A stretch of 49,893 nt of DNA from an uncultured Clostridia bacterium (GCA_938009115.1 CALLHZ010000035.1:1-49893); one strand, 5' to 3'. Positions 16,537-26,097 are shown, counted from the first letter of the stretch. Program-made: numbers and translations. Notes: generated by a model not told the origin, from the letters alone.

Positions 16537-18891
16537 TCATGCGTAAACGTCTTGTGTCAGGTTTTGTATTTCGGAAACTCCGATGTACTTGCGACGGTTT
16601 TCACCGTCGATCACCACGGCTGTCGGCGCCTTGAAAATACCGTAGGCTTTCGCCATTTCCCGGTTTTCATCGGCCAGGATGATCTCGAAAGGAAGTCCGG
16701 CCCGCTGGAGCAGCGCTTTGGCAGTGCTGCAGTTCGGACAGGTCTTCGTCGTGAACAACAGCGTCTTGTTTTCGGATCCGCCCGGAGGGACCTCCCCGCC
16801 GTTTCTTCCCGGTCCGGCTACAGCGGCCGCAGGATCGTACACCTTCCGGTCCAGATATTCCTGGGCTTTGCCGTCGTTCCAGTTCTGCACCGGACGGTAG
16901 TATCCGGTGATCCGGCTGTAGACCTCCGTAGACCCTCCGCATTCGGGGCAGGCTCGTTGTTCGCCGCTCAGATACCCATGCTTTTTGCAGATCGAATACG
17001 TGGGCGAGATCGTATAATACGGCAGCTTGTAATTCTCGGCAACGGTCTTTACCAGCGTGGCGGCTGCTTTCCAGTCCGGCAGCTTTTCACCCAGAAAGGC
17101 GTGGAACACGGTACCTGAGGTGTAAAGCGTCTGGAGGTGATCCTGGATATCCAGCGCCGCAAAGATATCATCGGTATAGCCTACGGGCAGATGGGAACTG
17201 TTCGTATAATAAGGGGCTCCCTTGTCCGAAGCGGTGATGATGTCCGGATAGCGCTTGACGTCGTGTTTGGCCAATCGATAAGTCGTGGATTCGGCCGGCG
17301 TGGCTTCCAGATTGTACAAGTCACCGTATTGCTCCTGATAATCCGACAGCCGCTCTCTCATATGGTTTAGTACCTGGGCGGTAAAGGCCTGGGTTTCCGG
17401 ATGAGTCATGTCGGCCCGGAGCCACTTTGCATTCAGTCCCACTTCATTCATACCGATCAAACCAATGGTGGAGAAGTGATTGGCAAAGGTGCCCAGATAG
17501 CGCTTCGTATAAGGATAAAGACCCTCGTCCAGCAGCTTGGTGATGATCTTGCGTTTGATGCTCAGGGAGCGGGCTGCAAGGTCCATCATTTTGTTGAGGC
17601 GGCGATAAAAGTCTTCCTCATTGCGGGCAAGATAGGCGATCCTTGGCATGTTGACCGTCACCACGCCTACGCTGCCCGTGCTTTCACCGCTGCCGAAAAA
17701 TCCGCCGGACTTCTTGCGCAGCTCCCGCAGGTCCAGGCGCAGCCGGCAGCACATGCTGCGCACGTCGGAGGGCTCCATATCGCTGTTGATATAGTTCGAA
17801 AAATACGGCGTGCCGTATTTGGCGGTCATTTCGAAGAGCAGACGGTTGTTCTCGGTCTCCGACCAGTCGAAATCCCGGGTGATCGAATAGGTGGGGATGG
17901 GATACTGGAAACCTCTGCCGTGGACATCGCCTTCGATCATGATCTCGATAAAAGCCTTGTTGATCATGTCCATCTCGGCTTTGCAGTCGCCATAGGTGAA
18001 GTCCTGCTCCCGGCCGCCTACGATGGCCGGCTCGTCGGCCAGATCCCGGGGAACGGTCCAGTCCAGAGTAATGTTGGAGAAAGGAGCCTGCGTGCCCCAG
18101 CGGCTGGGCGTGTTGACGCCGTAAATGAAGGATTCGATGCACTTCTTCACCTGGCCGTAGTCCAGGGCGTCTTTCTTGACAAAGGGCGCAAGATAGGTGT
18201 CAAAGGAAGAAAACGCCTGGGCTCCGGCCCATTCGTTTTGCATGATGCCCAGGAAATTGACCATCTGGTTGCACAAAGTGGCCAGGTGGCTTGCCGGCGC
18301 CGAGCTGATCTTGCCCTGGACACCGCCCAGTCCGTCCTGGATAAGCTGCTTTAAGGACCAGCCTGCGCAGTATCCGGTCAGCATGGACAGGTCGTGGATA
18401 TGCATATCTGCATTTTTATGGGCGTTGGCGATCTCATCGTCGTAGATCTCCGACAGCCAGTAATTCGCTGTGACCGCGCCCGAATTGGAAAGAATGAGTC
18501 CGCCCACGGAATATGTGACTGTGGAGTTTTCCTTGACCCGCCAGTCCGTGACCTTGACATAACTGTCCACGATCTCTTTGTAATCCAGGATCGTGGATTT
18601 GAGGTTTCTCAGCTTTTCCCGCTGGCGACGGTAGAGGATGTAGGCCTTGGCTACGTCCGCATAGCCGGCCTGGACCAGCACCGCTTCGACGCTGTCCTGG
18701 ATATCTTCCACAGCGATCAGGGAATCGCGGATCTTGGATTCGAAGTCCGCAGTCACCTTGAGCGCCAGGAAGTCGATGACAGACGGGTGAAATTGCTTCT
18801 CCTGCGCCTCAAAAGCCATCAGGATGGCCGAAGCGATCTTGTCAAGCTGGAAATCCACAATTTTGCCGTCTCTTTTTACTACCTGGTACAT
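16537..18891 (-). CDS. nrdD: Anaerobic ribonucleoside-triphosphate reductase with fused thioredoxin/glutaredoxin-like domain
   Basis: Class III ribonucleotide reductase, making deoxynucleotides without oxygen through a glycyl radical. From the ATG at 18891 (GGAGGAG upstream) it has 784 residues: an ATP-cone at about 3-92 for allosteric control, the barrel with RSMCCRLRLD (candidate thiyl cysteine), a zinc motif CxxH...CPEC, and the glycyl-radical loop SRITGYYRPVQNWN. After a Gly/Pro-rich linker, residues 710-784 form a small thioredoxin/glutaredoxin-like domain with the redox motif CPNC at 718-721. NrdD normally ends soon after the glycyl loop, so this is a fusion. It suggests a disulfide-dependent, NrdD2-like reductant instead of formate. 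nrdG lies directly upstream. Confidence 0.95.
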   Translation of the reverse strand: MYQVVKRDGKIVDFQLDKIASAILMAFEAQEKQFHPSVIDFLALKVTADFESKIRDSLIAVEDIQDSVEAVLVQAGYADVAKAYILYRRQREKLRNLKSTILDYKEIVDSYVKVTDWRVKENSTVTYSVGGLILSNSGAVTANYWLSEIYDDEIANAHKNADMHIHDLSMLTGYCAGWSLKQLIQDGLGGVQGKISSAPASHLATLCNQMVNFLGIMQNEWAGAQAFSSFDTYLAPFVKKDALDYGQVKKCIESFIYGVNTPSRWGTQAPFSNITLDWTVPRDLADEPAIVGGREQDFTYGDCKAEMDMINKAFIEIMIEGDVHGRGFQYPIPTYSITRDFDWSETENNRLLFEMTAKYGTPYFSNYINSDMEPSDVRSMCCRLRLDLRELRKKSGGFFGSGESTGSVGVVTVNMPRIAYLARNEEDFYRRLNKMMDLAARSLSIKRKIITKLLDEGLYPYTKRYLGTFANHFSTIGLIGMNEVGLNAKWLRADMTHPETQAFTAQVLNHMRERLSDYQEQYGDLYNLEATPAESTTYRLAKHDVKRYPDIITASDKGAPYYTNSSHLPVGYTDDIFAALDIQDHLQTLYTSGTVFHAFLGEKLPDWKAAATLVKTVAENYKLPYYTISPTYSICKKHGYLSGEQRACPECGGSTEVYSRITGYYRPVQNWNDGKAQEYLDRKVYDPAAAVAGPGRNGGEVPPGGSENKTLLFTTKTCPNCSTAKALLQRAGLPFEIILADENREMAKAYGIFKAPTAVVIDGENRRKYIGVSEIQNLTQDVYA

Positions 18892-18952
18892 TCCTGGCTC
18901 CTCCGAAACTATTCCACATCCAACGAAAAAAATACGCGCGGTGCGTACTTTT

Positions 18953-18981
18953 ATTGTAGTCAATCGTACTGCGGGTGTCAA
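18953..18981 (-). promoter_or_regulatory. Consensus sigma-A promoter of nrdD
   Basis: On minus: TTGACA (complement of 18976-18981), exactly 17 bases, TACAAT (complement of 18953-18958). It starts a transcript about 55 bases before the nrdD ATG and separates nrdD from nrdG. Confidence 0.85.
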
Positions 18982-18988
18982 CACGCTG

Positions 18989-19036
18989 TCACAATATCTA
19001 GTGGTTTATTTTTTCAAACACCACTAACTGCTGTAT
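18989..19036 (-). promoter_or_regulatory. Tandem NrdR boxes upstream of nrdD
   Basis: TCACAATATCTAGTGG at 18989-19004 closely matches the palindromic NrdR consensus (ACACWATATNTWGTGT type). A second, weaker copy, CCACTAACTGCTGTAT at 19021-19036, starts 32 bases away, the three-helical-turn spacing normal for NrdR box pairs. They lie just upstream of the nrdD -35. NrdR is the (d)ATP-sensing repressor of ribonucleotide reductase genes. Confidence 0.75.
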
Positions 19037-19066
19037 ATGTCAGGTTCTTCCGAAGATGCTTTGTTT

Positions 19067-19780
19067 TTACATGCCACGGAGAGCAGCTTTTGGCATGAAT
19101 GGCCTGATCAGCCTGCAGAATTCCGCCATTTCCTCCGGCGAATAAGCAGATAATCCCGGAGAGATCACATCTCCGGAATCCACAAAAAACTGCAGGTAAT
19201 AGGGCTCATCGCCGGCCAGCCAGCGGGCCAGGGAGAGAAGATCCTCTTGCCGGTGGAATTCGCGGACCACCGTCGTCCGGAATTCCACGTCCGCGCCGGC
19301 GCTGCGGATCACCCGAATGCTCTCTCCCACTCGGCGCAGGACTTCTTCCTCCGCTTCCGGAGGAAGACCGGCAGTGAGGGCATAGCGGGAAGGCCCGTTT
19401 TTGACATCCATGGCCACCGTATCGATCAGGCTGTTCCGGAGAAGGGATTCCAAGGCATCGGGGAAGTATCCGTTGGTGTCCAGCTTGACCTGATAGCCCA
19501 ATTTTTTTACATGTCTCAGAAAATCCGAAAGACCGGACTGGAGCAAGGGTTCGCCGCCGCTTACACACAAGCCCGTCAGCCGGCCTTTTCTCTTTTCCAA
19601 ATGCGCCAGGATCTGTTCCGGCGCATAGCAGGCGCCGGGGTCGCTGCCGTTCACCAGCGAGGCATTGTGGCAGAAGGGACAGCGAAAATTGCAGCCCTCG
19701 GTAAATACAGTGGCGGCAAGCCGCCCGGGATAGTCCAGCAGCGTCAGTGTCTGGAATCCTTTGATCCGCAGTCTCTCCAT
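19067..19780 (-). CDS. nrdG: Anaerobic ribonucleotide reductase activating enzyme (radical SAM)
   Basis: Generates the glycyl radical on NrdD using S-adenosylmethionine and a [4Fe-4S] cluster. A 237-residue protein with the radical SAM motif CNFRCPFC (CxxxCxxC) near residue 32 and the downstream SGGEPLLQ glycine-rich SAM motif. The N-terminus GFQTLTLLDYPG is typical of the longer NrdG/PflA-like type found in Clostridia. The start is the ATG at 19780, or possibly a TTG six bases upstream that overlaps the stop of the preceding large signalling gene; neither has a good ribosome binding site. Order nrdG then nrdD with an NrdR-controlled promoter between them means the two are at least partly separately controlled. 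Confidence 0.9.
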   Translation of the reverse strand: MERLRIKGFQTLTLLDYPGRLAATVFTEGCNFRCPFCHNASLVNGSDPGACYAPEQILAHLEKRKGRLTGLCVSGGEPLLQSGLSDFLRHVKKLGYQVKLDTNGYFPDALESLLRNSLIDTVAMDVKNGPSRYALTAGLPPEAEEEVLRRVGESIRVIRSAGADVEFRTTVVREFHRQEDLLSLARWLAGDEPYYLQFFVDSGDVISPGLSAYSPEEMAEFCRLIRPFMPKAALRGM

Positions 19781-19782
19781 CC

Positions 19783-22700
19783 TCAAGGCCGCCCTGTTTC
19801 TTTCGCGTCGCGCAGCATTTCTTCGTATTCTGCGGCAGGGACCGGCGGAGAATACAGATAGCCCTGGACCACGCTGCAGCCCATTTCTTCCAGATCGTCG
19901 GCCTGCCGGCGGATCTCCACGCCTTCGGCGATGGTGGTCACCGACAGGCTGCTGCTCATCTGGATCACCGATTTCAAGATACTGTATGCCTTAGCGCTGT
20001 TATTCTGATTGAGAGACAAAAATCGCATATCGAGCTTCAGCACGTCCACGGGGATATCCTTCAGAATATTCAGGGAGGAGTATCCTGTGCCAAAGTCATC
20101 CATATACAGCGTAAAGCCCGCCTCCCGCAGCTTTCGCAGCACCTCGCTCATGTGCCCGGAGTCCTCAACAAAAGCGCTCTCCGTGATCTCGATGCCCAGC
20201 ATGGAAGGCTGGACGCCCTGGTCACCCATGATGGTCTCCAACGTATCGCGGAACTCCGGATCGAACAGATCGATCCGTGAGAAGTTGACCGAAACCGGAA
20301 CGATGGGCAGTCCCTGATCGATCCAGCTGCGCAGATGTCCGCAGACCTTCTGCCACACGTAGCGGTCCAGCTCCGAAATGAAACCGTTCTCTTCGAACAG
20401 AGGAATAAACTCCCGGGGAGGGATGATGCCGCGAACGGGATGCTTCCAGCGTACCAGAGCTTCCGCACCCGCAAGACGGCCGGAAGGGTGACGGTACTGG
20501 GGCTGGTAATAGACCAGGAACTCCTCATCGGCCAGAGCCTGACGCATCCGATTCACGATGTCCCGTTCCCGCTGCTCTTTTTTTCTAAGGTGCTTGTCGT
20601 AATAGGCATACCGGTTCAAGTAACCGCCTTTGATCCCTTTTTTCGCGGCCTGCGCCTTGTCGATCATGGCGACCACGTCCATTTCACGGTCTTCCACCGC
20701 GTAGATGCCAAAATTGATCACCACGTCCATCTTGGGCTGGTATTCGCCGGCTCTTCGGAGAAATTCCGGAATGAAGACTTTCCTGATTTCATGATTGTCG
20801 TTGGGCAAAAGGATCACAAACTGATCCGCCGTCAGCCGTGCCGCGATGGCCTCCTGTCCGGCGGTTTCCGTCAGGACTTTCGCCAGATGGCGCAAGTAGC
20901 GGTTTCCGCCGTCGAAGCCGAATAGTTCATTCACATTTTTGAACCGATCCACATCCATGGCGATCATAGCCCAGGACCCTGTCTCCGATGTCCGGATCTT
21001 CGCGTCAGCCAGGCGGATAAAAGCGGTTTTGTTATAGATATCCGTCAGATCGTCGTAGTCAGCCAGCCGCCGGAGCAGTTCCATGGTCAGGATCTCCTCA
21101 TGAGCGTCGTTCAACACGATGAGCACTTTCCGTGTCCGAAGATGGACGTCATCCATTTTGATGATGCGCATCCGGAACCAGCGCTTTGCGCCGTCTCTGG
21201 TCCGCAGCAGCACATCGGTCCCCGCGATCTTCTGTTCGCTGCCGGCGGCGATTCTCTGGATCATTTCCTGCATCCGCTCCACAGTCGCGGGATCTGTCAC
21301 CCGATCGTTCAAAAAGACCCGGCCCAAGGGACGGTCGTCGTAGGTCCCGGCCAGAAACCGGGACACGTTGATGTCGTAATCATAGCGGTACTGGTCGATA
21401 TCGAATTCGATCACGATGGTCCTGGTGCTCTCCAGGATGCTGCGGTACCGCCATTCGTCCTCGCTGCGGAACAAGTAGCACCGGTCGAAGGTTTCCACAG
21501 TGTCCACCGTTTCCTCCTCAGGATCGCCTTTGGCTTGTTCCGCCGGCACATCGTGAGAAGAATAGAAGAAGAAGTCGTCCTTCCCTGCGCTTTTGGCTTG
21601 GTACAGCGCATCGTCAGCCCCACGGTACAGCTGGCTGAAGGTCGTGCCGTCTTTGGGATACAGCGCGATCCCCATGCTGCAGGAGGCGGAAAACCCGTCT
21701 CTGGCCGCAGCCCGGAGCGTGGCATTCACTTGTTGCACACGACGGCTCACCAAATGATCTCCGGGAACGTCACGCATGAGCACTATGAATTCATCACCGC
21801 CAAGGCGGCCGATCACATCGTCCTGCTGGAACACAGACCGCAGGATGTTGGCAATCATGATCAGAGTATTGTCTCCCACCGCATGGCCGTACCGGTCGTT
21901 GATCTTCTTCAGATTATCCACGTCCAGCAGCACCAGGGCGTGCATGCCGTCCTCGCGGCTGCGTTCAAGGACCTGCTCTACCATACTCTCAAAAGTCCTG
22001 CGATTGTAGACCCTTGTAAGGGAATCCTGCTCGGAATTGAACTTCATGGCCAGCTCCGAGCGCTTGCTGGCGTCGATGTCTTCGTACATTTTGTACGATT
22101 TGATATCCGTCGTATCGGGGTATTCGATCAGCTGCATGGACAATTTGACCCAACGCGGCTCTTTGTCCTTTTCCAGCAGGCGGAATTCAAACTCCAAAGA
22201 CCGCTTGCCGTTGTGATAGTCCCGGATCAGTTTCTCCCGATCCATAATGGAAGCAAAGAGCTCCGCATCCTCGGGGTGCACCAGCTCGCGGACAAAGTGG
22301 GCCATTTTTTGATTATAATGTGTGACGTATTTGACATGGCCTGCGTCAAAAAGTTCTCCTTCGGCATTGTCCACGGTATCCCGGGACAGATTGTGCTCGA
22401 TGAGGCGGTATTGCCGGACTGGTATCTTATCCAGCATGTCCCGCCACCTTTTGTAGGCCAGTTCCTTTTCACGGACGGCGGAAACATCTTCGTAGGTGAT
22501 GATCGCATAGGCCGGCTCGCCGTTTTCGTCGAACAGCGTCGTATAGCTGACCTGATGGGGCGCATAACGCCCGTCGCTGCTTTGGGCCATCACGATGACC
22601 TCGCCGCTCTCCGATCCGCTCAAGATCGCCTGGTACAATTCCCGAATCTGGTCTTTGCTATCCGGCGCGATGATATCATTCTCCAGCAGGGACTCGGGAA

Positions 22701-23925
22701 GATCTTTCCAGACGGTCCCTGCTTGGGCATAATAGAAATCGTCATCCTCGGCCCGCATGGACTGATTCTTGATATCCAGATGCAGCACATGACGGCGGAT
22801 ATGGGCAAGCGCCAATTTATAAAGCTCTTCCTGGGCGCGAAGCGCTTGCACGTCTTTCTGGGCGCCCTGCCTGATCCGAATCTGCCTGCGAATCAGGATC
22901 ATCAGCAGAAACAGCGAAGCGCCAACCCAGAAGATGCCGACCAAGATCCCCGTCCCCAGCAGACCGTCCATCAGCTGGGCGTTCTTCGTATCCAGCACAT
23001 GGCTGGGCGCAACGATGAACAGGTACCAGTCCTGCCAGTCCATAGGCGCATAATGGGCGATATTGTCCTGATCCTGGTAGCGGAAACGAAAAACACCACT
23101 GCCGCCGTTCCTCATATTGTTTCGGATCTCGTCGATCCGGGTGACGTCCATGCCCGACTGTTCCAGCATCAACAGCAGGTTGAAATCGCCGGACCCGGCC
23201 CTGGCATAGCTGGAATAGACATTGCTTCCGTCGGAAGAAATGATGTTGGCGTATCCTTCGCCGCTGAAAAATGAAAGACGCAAGGCCTGGCTGGCCTGCT
23301 TGACCGGGATGATGACGCCGATGGCGCTGATCTCAAAACCTTCGATCACAAAGGGCTCCAACCCCACCACGATCACCAGATGGGGCTGTCCGAAGATTTC
23401 CCGCACTGTCGTGGAAGCCACCTCAGGTTCGGCAAGGGCGGCCGACAGATCCGGCTCAAGGTGCGTAAAGAATCGTCTTCCGTAGGGGGTATGCCATAAC
23501 CCGGAAGAATCGATCAGCCCTGCGGAGCCGAAGCCAAAGCCCCGGATCCGGGCCTCCAGATACTGCATCACCGGCCCCATGCTTTCATAGTTTCGGCTTG
23601 CGGTGGCCCGCCCCATTTCGCGGACGATCACTTCGTTCCGTTGATATTGGGCGACCATGCTTTCCGCCGTCTGGCTGGAGATCTCAGCAAGATATTTGTT
23701 GATTTCCGCCTCGGTGATCTTTTCCAGCCGGTCCCGATAGCTGGTCAGAAATGCAGTCACAAGGAACGACAGGATCATTAAAAGCATAACAAAAAACGCC
23801 AACAAACGTCGGCTGGCGCTGGATTGCTTACCCGAAAAACGGTCGATGGACATCCATTCAGTTATACGCTGCAGATATTCACGCAAACAACGCTCCTGTC
23901 CTGCTCTGCGCTCCGGGGATCTCAT
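19783..23925 (-). CDS. Membrane c-di-GMP enzyme: Cache - PAS - GGDEF - PAS-like - degenerate GGDEF - EAL
   Basis: A 1380-residue sensor that makes and/or breaks cyclic di-GMP. A membrane helix at 41-60, a large extracytoplasmic dCache-like region (about 63-310) and a second helix (about 321-346) lead to PAS-like domains. The first GGDEF domain keeps RLGGDEF (707-713) but lacks the RxxD inhibitory site (QQDD instead). A further PAS-like segment precedes a second GGDEF whose motif is degraded to RLTADQF (about 1030-1036). The C-terminal EAL domain looks complete: EALVRW, NFS, EITES, DDFGTGYSS, KLD, EGVE, QGY. Two GGDEF domains in one chain is unusual. The start is uncertain: 23925 (ATG), 23886 (TTG with AGGAG at good spacing) or 23853 (ATG). 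The signal sensed is unknown. Confidence 0.92.
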   Translation of the reverse strand: MRSPERRAGQERCLREYLQRITEWMSIDRFSGKQSSASRRLLAFFVMLLMILSFLVTAFLTSYRDRLEKITEAEINKYLAEISSQTAESMVAQYQRNEVIVREMGRATASRNYESMGPVMQYLEARIRGFGFGSAGLIDSSGLWHTPYGRRFFTHLEPDLSAALAEPEVASTTVREIFGQPHLVIVVGLEPFVIEGFEISAIGVIIPVKQASQALRLSFFSGEGYANIISSDGSNVYSSYARAGSGDFNLLLMLEQSGMDVTRIDEIRNNMRNGGSGVFRFRYQDQDNIAHYAPMDWQDWYLFIVAPSHVLDTKNAQLMDGLLGTGILVGIFWVGASLFLLMILIRRQIRIRQGAQKDVQALRAQEELYKLALAHIRRHVLHLDIKNQSMRAEDDDFYYAQAGTVWKDLPESLLENDIIAPDSKDQIRELYQAILSGSESGEVIVMAQSSDGRYAPHQVSYTTLFDENGEPAYAIITYEDVSAVREKELAYKRWRDMLDKIPVRQYRLIEHNLSRDTVDNAEGELFDAGHVKYVTHYNQKMAHFVRELVHPEDAELFASIMDREKLIRDYHNGKRSLEFEFRLLEKDKEPRWVKLSMQLIEYPDTTDIKSYKMYEDIDASKRSELAMKFNSEQDSLTRVYNRRTFESMVEQVLERSREDGMHALVLLDVDNLKKINDRYGHAVGDNTLIMIANILRSVFQQDDVIGRLGGDEFIVLMRDVPGDHLVSRRVQQVNATLRAAARDGFSASCSMGIALYPKDGTTFSQLYRGADDALYQAKSAGKDDFFFYSSHDVPAEQAKGDPEEETVDTVETFDRCYLFRSEDEWRYRSILESTRTIVIEFDIDQYRYDYDINVSRFLAGTYDDRPLGRVFLNDRVTDPATVERMQEMIQRIAAGSEQKIAGTDVLLRTRDGAKRWFRMRIIKMDDVHLRTRKVLIVLNDAHEEILTMELLRRLADYDDLTDIYNKTAFIRLADAKIRTSETGSWAMIAMDVDRFKNVNELFGFDGGNRYLRHLAKVLTETAGQEAIAARLTADQFVILLPNDNHEIRKVFIPEFLRRAGEYQPKMDVVINFGIYAVEDREMDVVAMIDKAQAAKKGIKGGYLNRYAYYDKHLRKKEQRERDIVNRMRQALADEEFLVYYQPQYRHPSGRLAGAEALVRWKHPVRGIIPPREFIPLFEENGFISELDRYVWQKVCGHLRSWIDQGLPIVPVSVNFSRIDLFDPEFRDTLETIMGDQGVQPSMLGIEITESAFVEDSGHMSEVLRKLREAGFTLYMDDFGTGYSSLNILKDIPVDVLKLDMRFLSLNQNNSAKAYSILKSVIQMSSSLSVTTIAEGVEIRRQADDLEEMGCSVVQGYLYSPPVPAAEYEEMLRDAKETGRP

Positions 23926-23954
23926 TGCGTTCAGGGAAGCGCAGCCTTATGGAC

Positions 23955-23983
23955 ATTATACGTCCCCGGAGGGTCGGATTCAA
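23955..23983 (-). promoter_or_regulatory. Promoter of the GGDEF-EAL gene
   Basis: On minus: TTGAAT (complement of 23978-23983), 17-base spacer, TATAAT (complement of 23955-23960). The upstream-most possible start codon is 29 bases downstream. Confidence 0.75.
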
Positions 23984-24059
23984 CAGGAACCGCAATGAGA
24001 CTTGACAGTCCGGCTGTTTTTCGTCAAACTATGCATGTTTGATGTGAGGAGATGATGTC

Positions 24060-24635
24060 ATGGGAACCGCCGAATTGATCCTGATCGCCGTCGCGCTGTC
24101 GATGGACGCTTTTGCCGCGTCGGTGTGCAAAGGATTGTGCATGAAACAGATCCGCCGAAAGGATGCTTTGATCATTGCATTGTTTTTCGGAGGGTTCCAG
24201 GCGCTGATGCCTCTCACGGGCTGGTATGCCGGCCTGCGGTTTGAATCGTCCATTTCAGCGGTGGACCACTGGATCGCCTTCGGGCTTTTAGCGCTGATCG
24301 GCGGAAGGATGGTCCGGGAAGCGCTGTCTCCCGACGAGGGTCCTTCGTCCTGCAGCGATGCGCCCATCAAACTGAAGGAAATCCTGATCCTCGCCGTTGC
24401 CACCAGCATCGATGCCCTGGCTGCAGGGATCACTTTCGCCCTTTTGCCCGGGACGCCCATCCTGCGGGCGATCCTCTTGATCGGCGCCATCACCTTCACA
24501 TTGTCTTACATCGGCGTCGCCGCGGGCAGCCGCCTGGGCAGCCGTTGCAGATTCGGCGCCGAGCTGGCCGGAGGCGTCATTCTTATCCTTTTAGGCACAA
24601 AGATCCTGCTGGAACATTCCGGTTTTTTCAGTTGA
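24060..24635 (+). CDS. mntP: Manganese efflux pump MntP
   Basis: A 191-residue membrane protein of the MntP (YebN, DUF204) family with six predicted helices in two repeats. The conserved acidic motifs are ALSMDAFAASVCKG in the first helix and AVATSIDALAAGI in the fourth, where the aspartates are needed for Mn2+ export in the E. coli protein. GAGGAGATG lies just upstream of the start. No yybP-ykoY Mn riboswitch could be recognised in the short 134-base gap before it. Its 3' end overlaps the end of the convergent M23 peptidase gene by eight bases. Confidence 0.93.
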   Translation: MGTAELILIAVALSMDAFAASVCKGLCMKQIRRKDALIIALFFGGFQALMPLTGWYAGLRFESSISAVDHWIAFGLLALIGGRMVREALSPDEGPSSCSDAPIKLKEILILAVATSIDALAAGITFALLPGTPILRAILLIGAITFTLSYIGVAAGSRLGSRCRFGAELAGGVILILLGTKILLEHSGFFS

Positions 24636-25914
24636 CAAAGTCACCCGTAAAATAAACTTCGCTGCTGCCGTCAAAAAGCTCCCATGGGCTCAGGCTGCTG
24701 CGCCCCAGCTTGACCTCAAAATGCAGATGCGCGCCCGTGGAATAGCCGGTGCTGCCCACGGTGCCGATCCGCACCCCTCTTTCCACGATCTGCCCTTCTT
24801 TCACATCCAGGGTATCCATATGATAATAATACGTTTTCAGTCCGCCGCCGTGTTCGATGACCACGGTGTTTCCCGTATAAATGACCGCTTCGGCCCGAAC
24901 TACCTTGCCCCGGTTGGAGGACATGACAGGAGTGCCCGCCGCTGCAGCGATGTCGATGCCCGTATGCCTCCCCGGCACAGGGTTGTCGTTCGTGTAGCGA
25001 TATAGCCCGAAAGCCGTGCTGACGGGGCCTTCGCAAGGCTGCAGGAATGTTTCGGTCCAATACTTTTCTTCGTCGTAAGTATCCCACAAAACCTTGATCC
25101 GCTCTGCCCAGTTTGCCGGGCCCTCCGGATTGTTCATGGTGGCGTCGGCCGTGGCCTGAGAGATGATCATATGCTGCTTGCCGTAGGTCCGGCCTGTCAC
25201 GATCACCGGCTGGGTATAGGTTTGCCCGCCCAGCTTGACGGAGATCTCCCAGCGGCCCGTTTCCTGAGCGTAGTTGACGGGCACATAGGCGATGGATTCG
25301 GCCGGCGACAAAGGCAGGAACACCGGCGCTCCCAGTTCCGTTTCAATGTCGGGGGGCGATGTCTCAAAGCCGCGGTTCACATAGACGGACAGGATGTCGC
25401 CCTGGATGGCCCGGTCCGAAGAAAACAGCACTTTCGGCTGCACATCCAGCTCAAAGGAAAATTCGTAACGGAACCCGGCCTCCGATGCCGTTTCACTCCA
25501 GGGGCGTTCGATTTCCAAAACAGCCTTATACATTCCGTTGGAATCAAAGGCGAAGGACTGGTAATCCAGCGGCGTCCCCTGAAAAACCTGTGTTCCCTCT
25601 TTCCATATAGTCCATTGCGCAGTCAGCGCCGGGTCCACGTCCAAAGAAAGATCAGCAACAGCCAAAACGCCCAGGTCCGTCACAGGCTCCGAAGACTCTT
25701 GTACAACTCGCTTCTGCAGAAGCCCGCCCAGGACGGGTTCGGTATAGGCGCGGCTGGCAGGGGCCGCCGTGTGTCCGGAAAAGCTCACGGCCGGCGATTC
25801 GCCGACGCGAACCGCCGTGGTGGCGTAGGCGTACGCCACCGCCCCCGCGCTCGCCAGCAAAATCAACGCAATGACCCAGATCCAGACTCGTTTCTTTTTC
25901 TTTATTGGTTCCAT
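24628..25914 (-). CDS. Membrane-anchored M23 (LytM) family metallopeptidase
   Basis: A 428-residue cell-wall hydrolase. A basic start (MEPIKKKKR) and one membrane helix anchor it outside the cell. A long middle region of beta-rich segments (about 60-270) may be a wall- or partner-binding module, and the C-terminal M23 domain has HTGIDIA (Zn ligands His and Asp) and GAHLHFEV (HxH), all catalytic residues of an active endopeptidase that cuts peptidoglycan cross-bridges. The start is the ATG at 25914; a TTG nine bases upstream is closer to the GGGGG run but is less likely. No ftsEX or other division gene lies nearby, so its physiological trigger is unknown. Confidence 0.9.
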   Translation of the reverse strand: MEPIKKKKRVWIWVIALILLASAGAVAYAYATTAVRVGESPAVSFSGHTAAPASRAYTEPVLGGLLQKRVVQESSEPVTDLGVLAVADLSLDVDPALTAQWTIWKEGTQVFQGTPLDYQSFAFDSNGMYKAVLEIERPWSETASEAGFRYEFSFELDVQPKVLFSSDRAIQGDILSVYVNRGFETSPPDIETELGAPVFLPLSPAESIAYVPVNYAQETGRWEISVKLGGQTYTQPVIVTGRTYGKQHMIISQATADATMNNPEGPANWAERIKVLWDTYDEEKYWTETFLQPCEGPVSTAFGLYRYTNDNPVPGRHTGIDIAAAAGTPVMSSNRGKVVRAEAVIYTGNTVVIEHGGGLKTYYYHMDTLDVKEGQIVERGVRIGTVGSTGYSTGAHLHFEVKLGRSSLSPWELFDGSSEVYFTGDFVN

Positions 25915-25945
25915 TCCGCCCAATCCCCCTTTTGATTCTCACCTC

Positions 25946-25954
25946 ATTGTATCA
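25946..25954 (-). promoter_or_regulatory. Extended -10 promoter of the M23 peptidase gene
   Basis: On minus: TGATACAAT (complement of 25946-25954), an extended -10 hexamer about 32 bases before the start codon. No good -35 is visible. Confidence 0.5.
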
Positions 25955-25987
25955 TATTCTTGCAGAAACGTCTTTTTCGCCGACCGG

Positions 25988-26016
25988 TTGCAGCCGGCAC
26001 CGCTTCGTATTATATT
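25988..26016 (+). promoter_or_regulatory. Promoter of the MFS transporter gene
   Basis: TTGCAG (25988-25993), 17-base spacer, TATATT (26011-26016). The -35 lies in a small dyad (CCGGTTGCAGCCGG) that might be an operator. Confidence 0.55.
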
Positions 26017-26097
26017 CAATGTGACTGTTGATGGCACGCGGGATATCGCGGGCGAACCACGGCAAAGCATTTCACTGATCAAAAAGACGGGTGGACA

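Noticed and set aside
20893..20910. Second GGDEF domain of the large signalling protein as an active cyclase.
   Set aside because: Its signature is RLTADQF, lacking the Gly-Gly and Glu needed for catalysis; only the first GGDEF and the EAL domain look active.
23926..24059. Manganese riboswitch (yybP-ykoY type) before mntP.
   Set aside because: The gap is 134 bases and I could not build the required pairing; it holds the promoter of the divergent gene.
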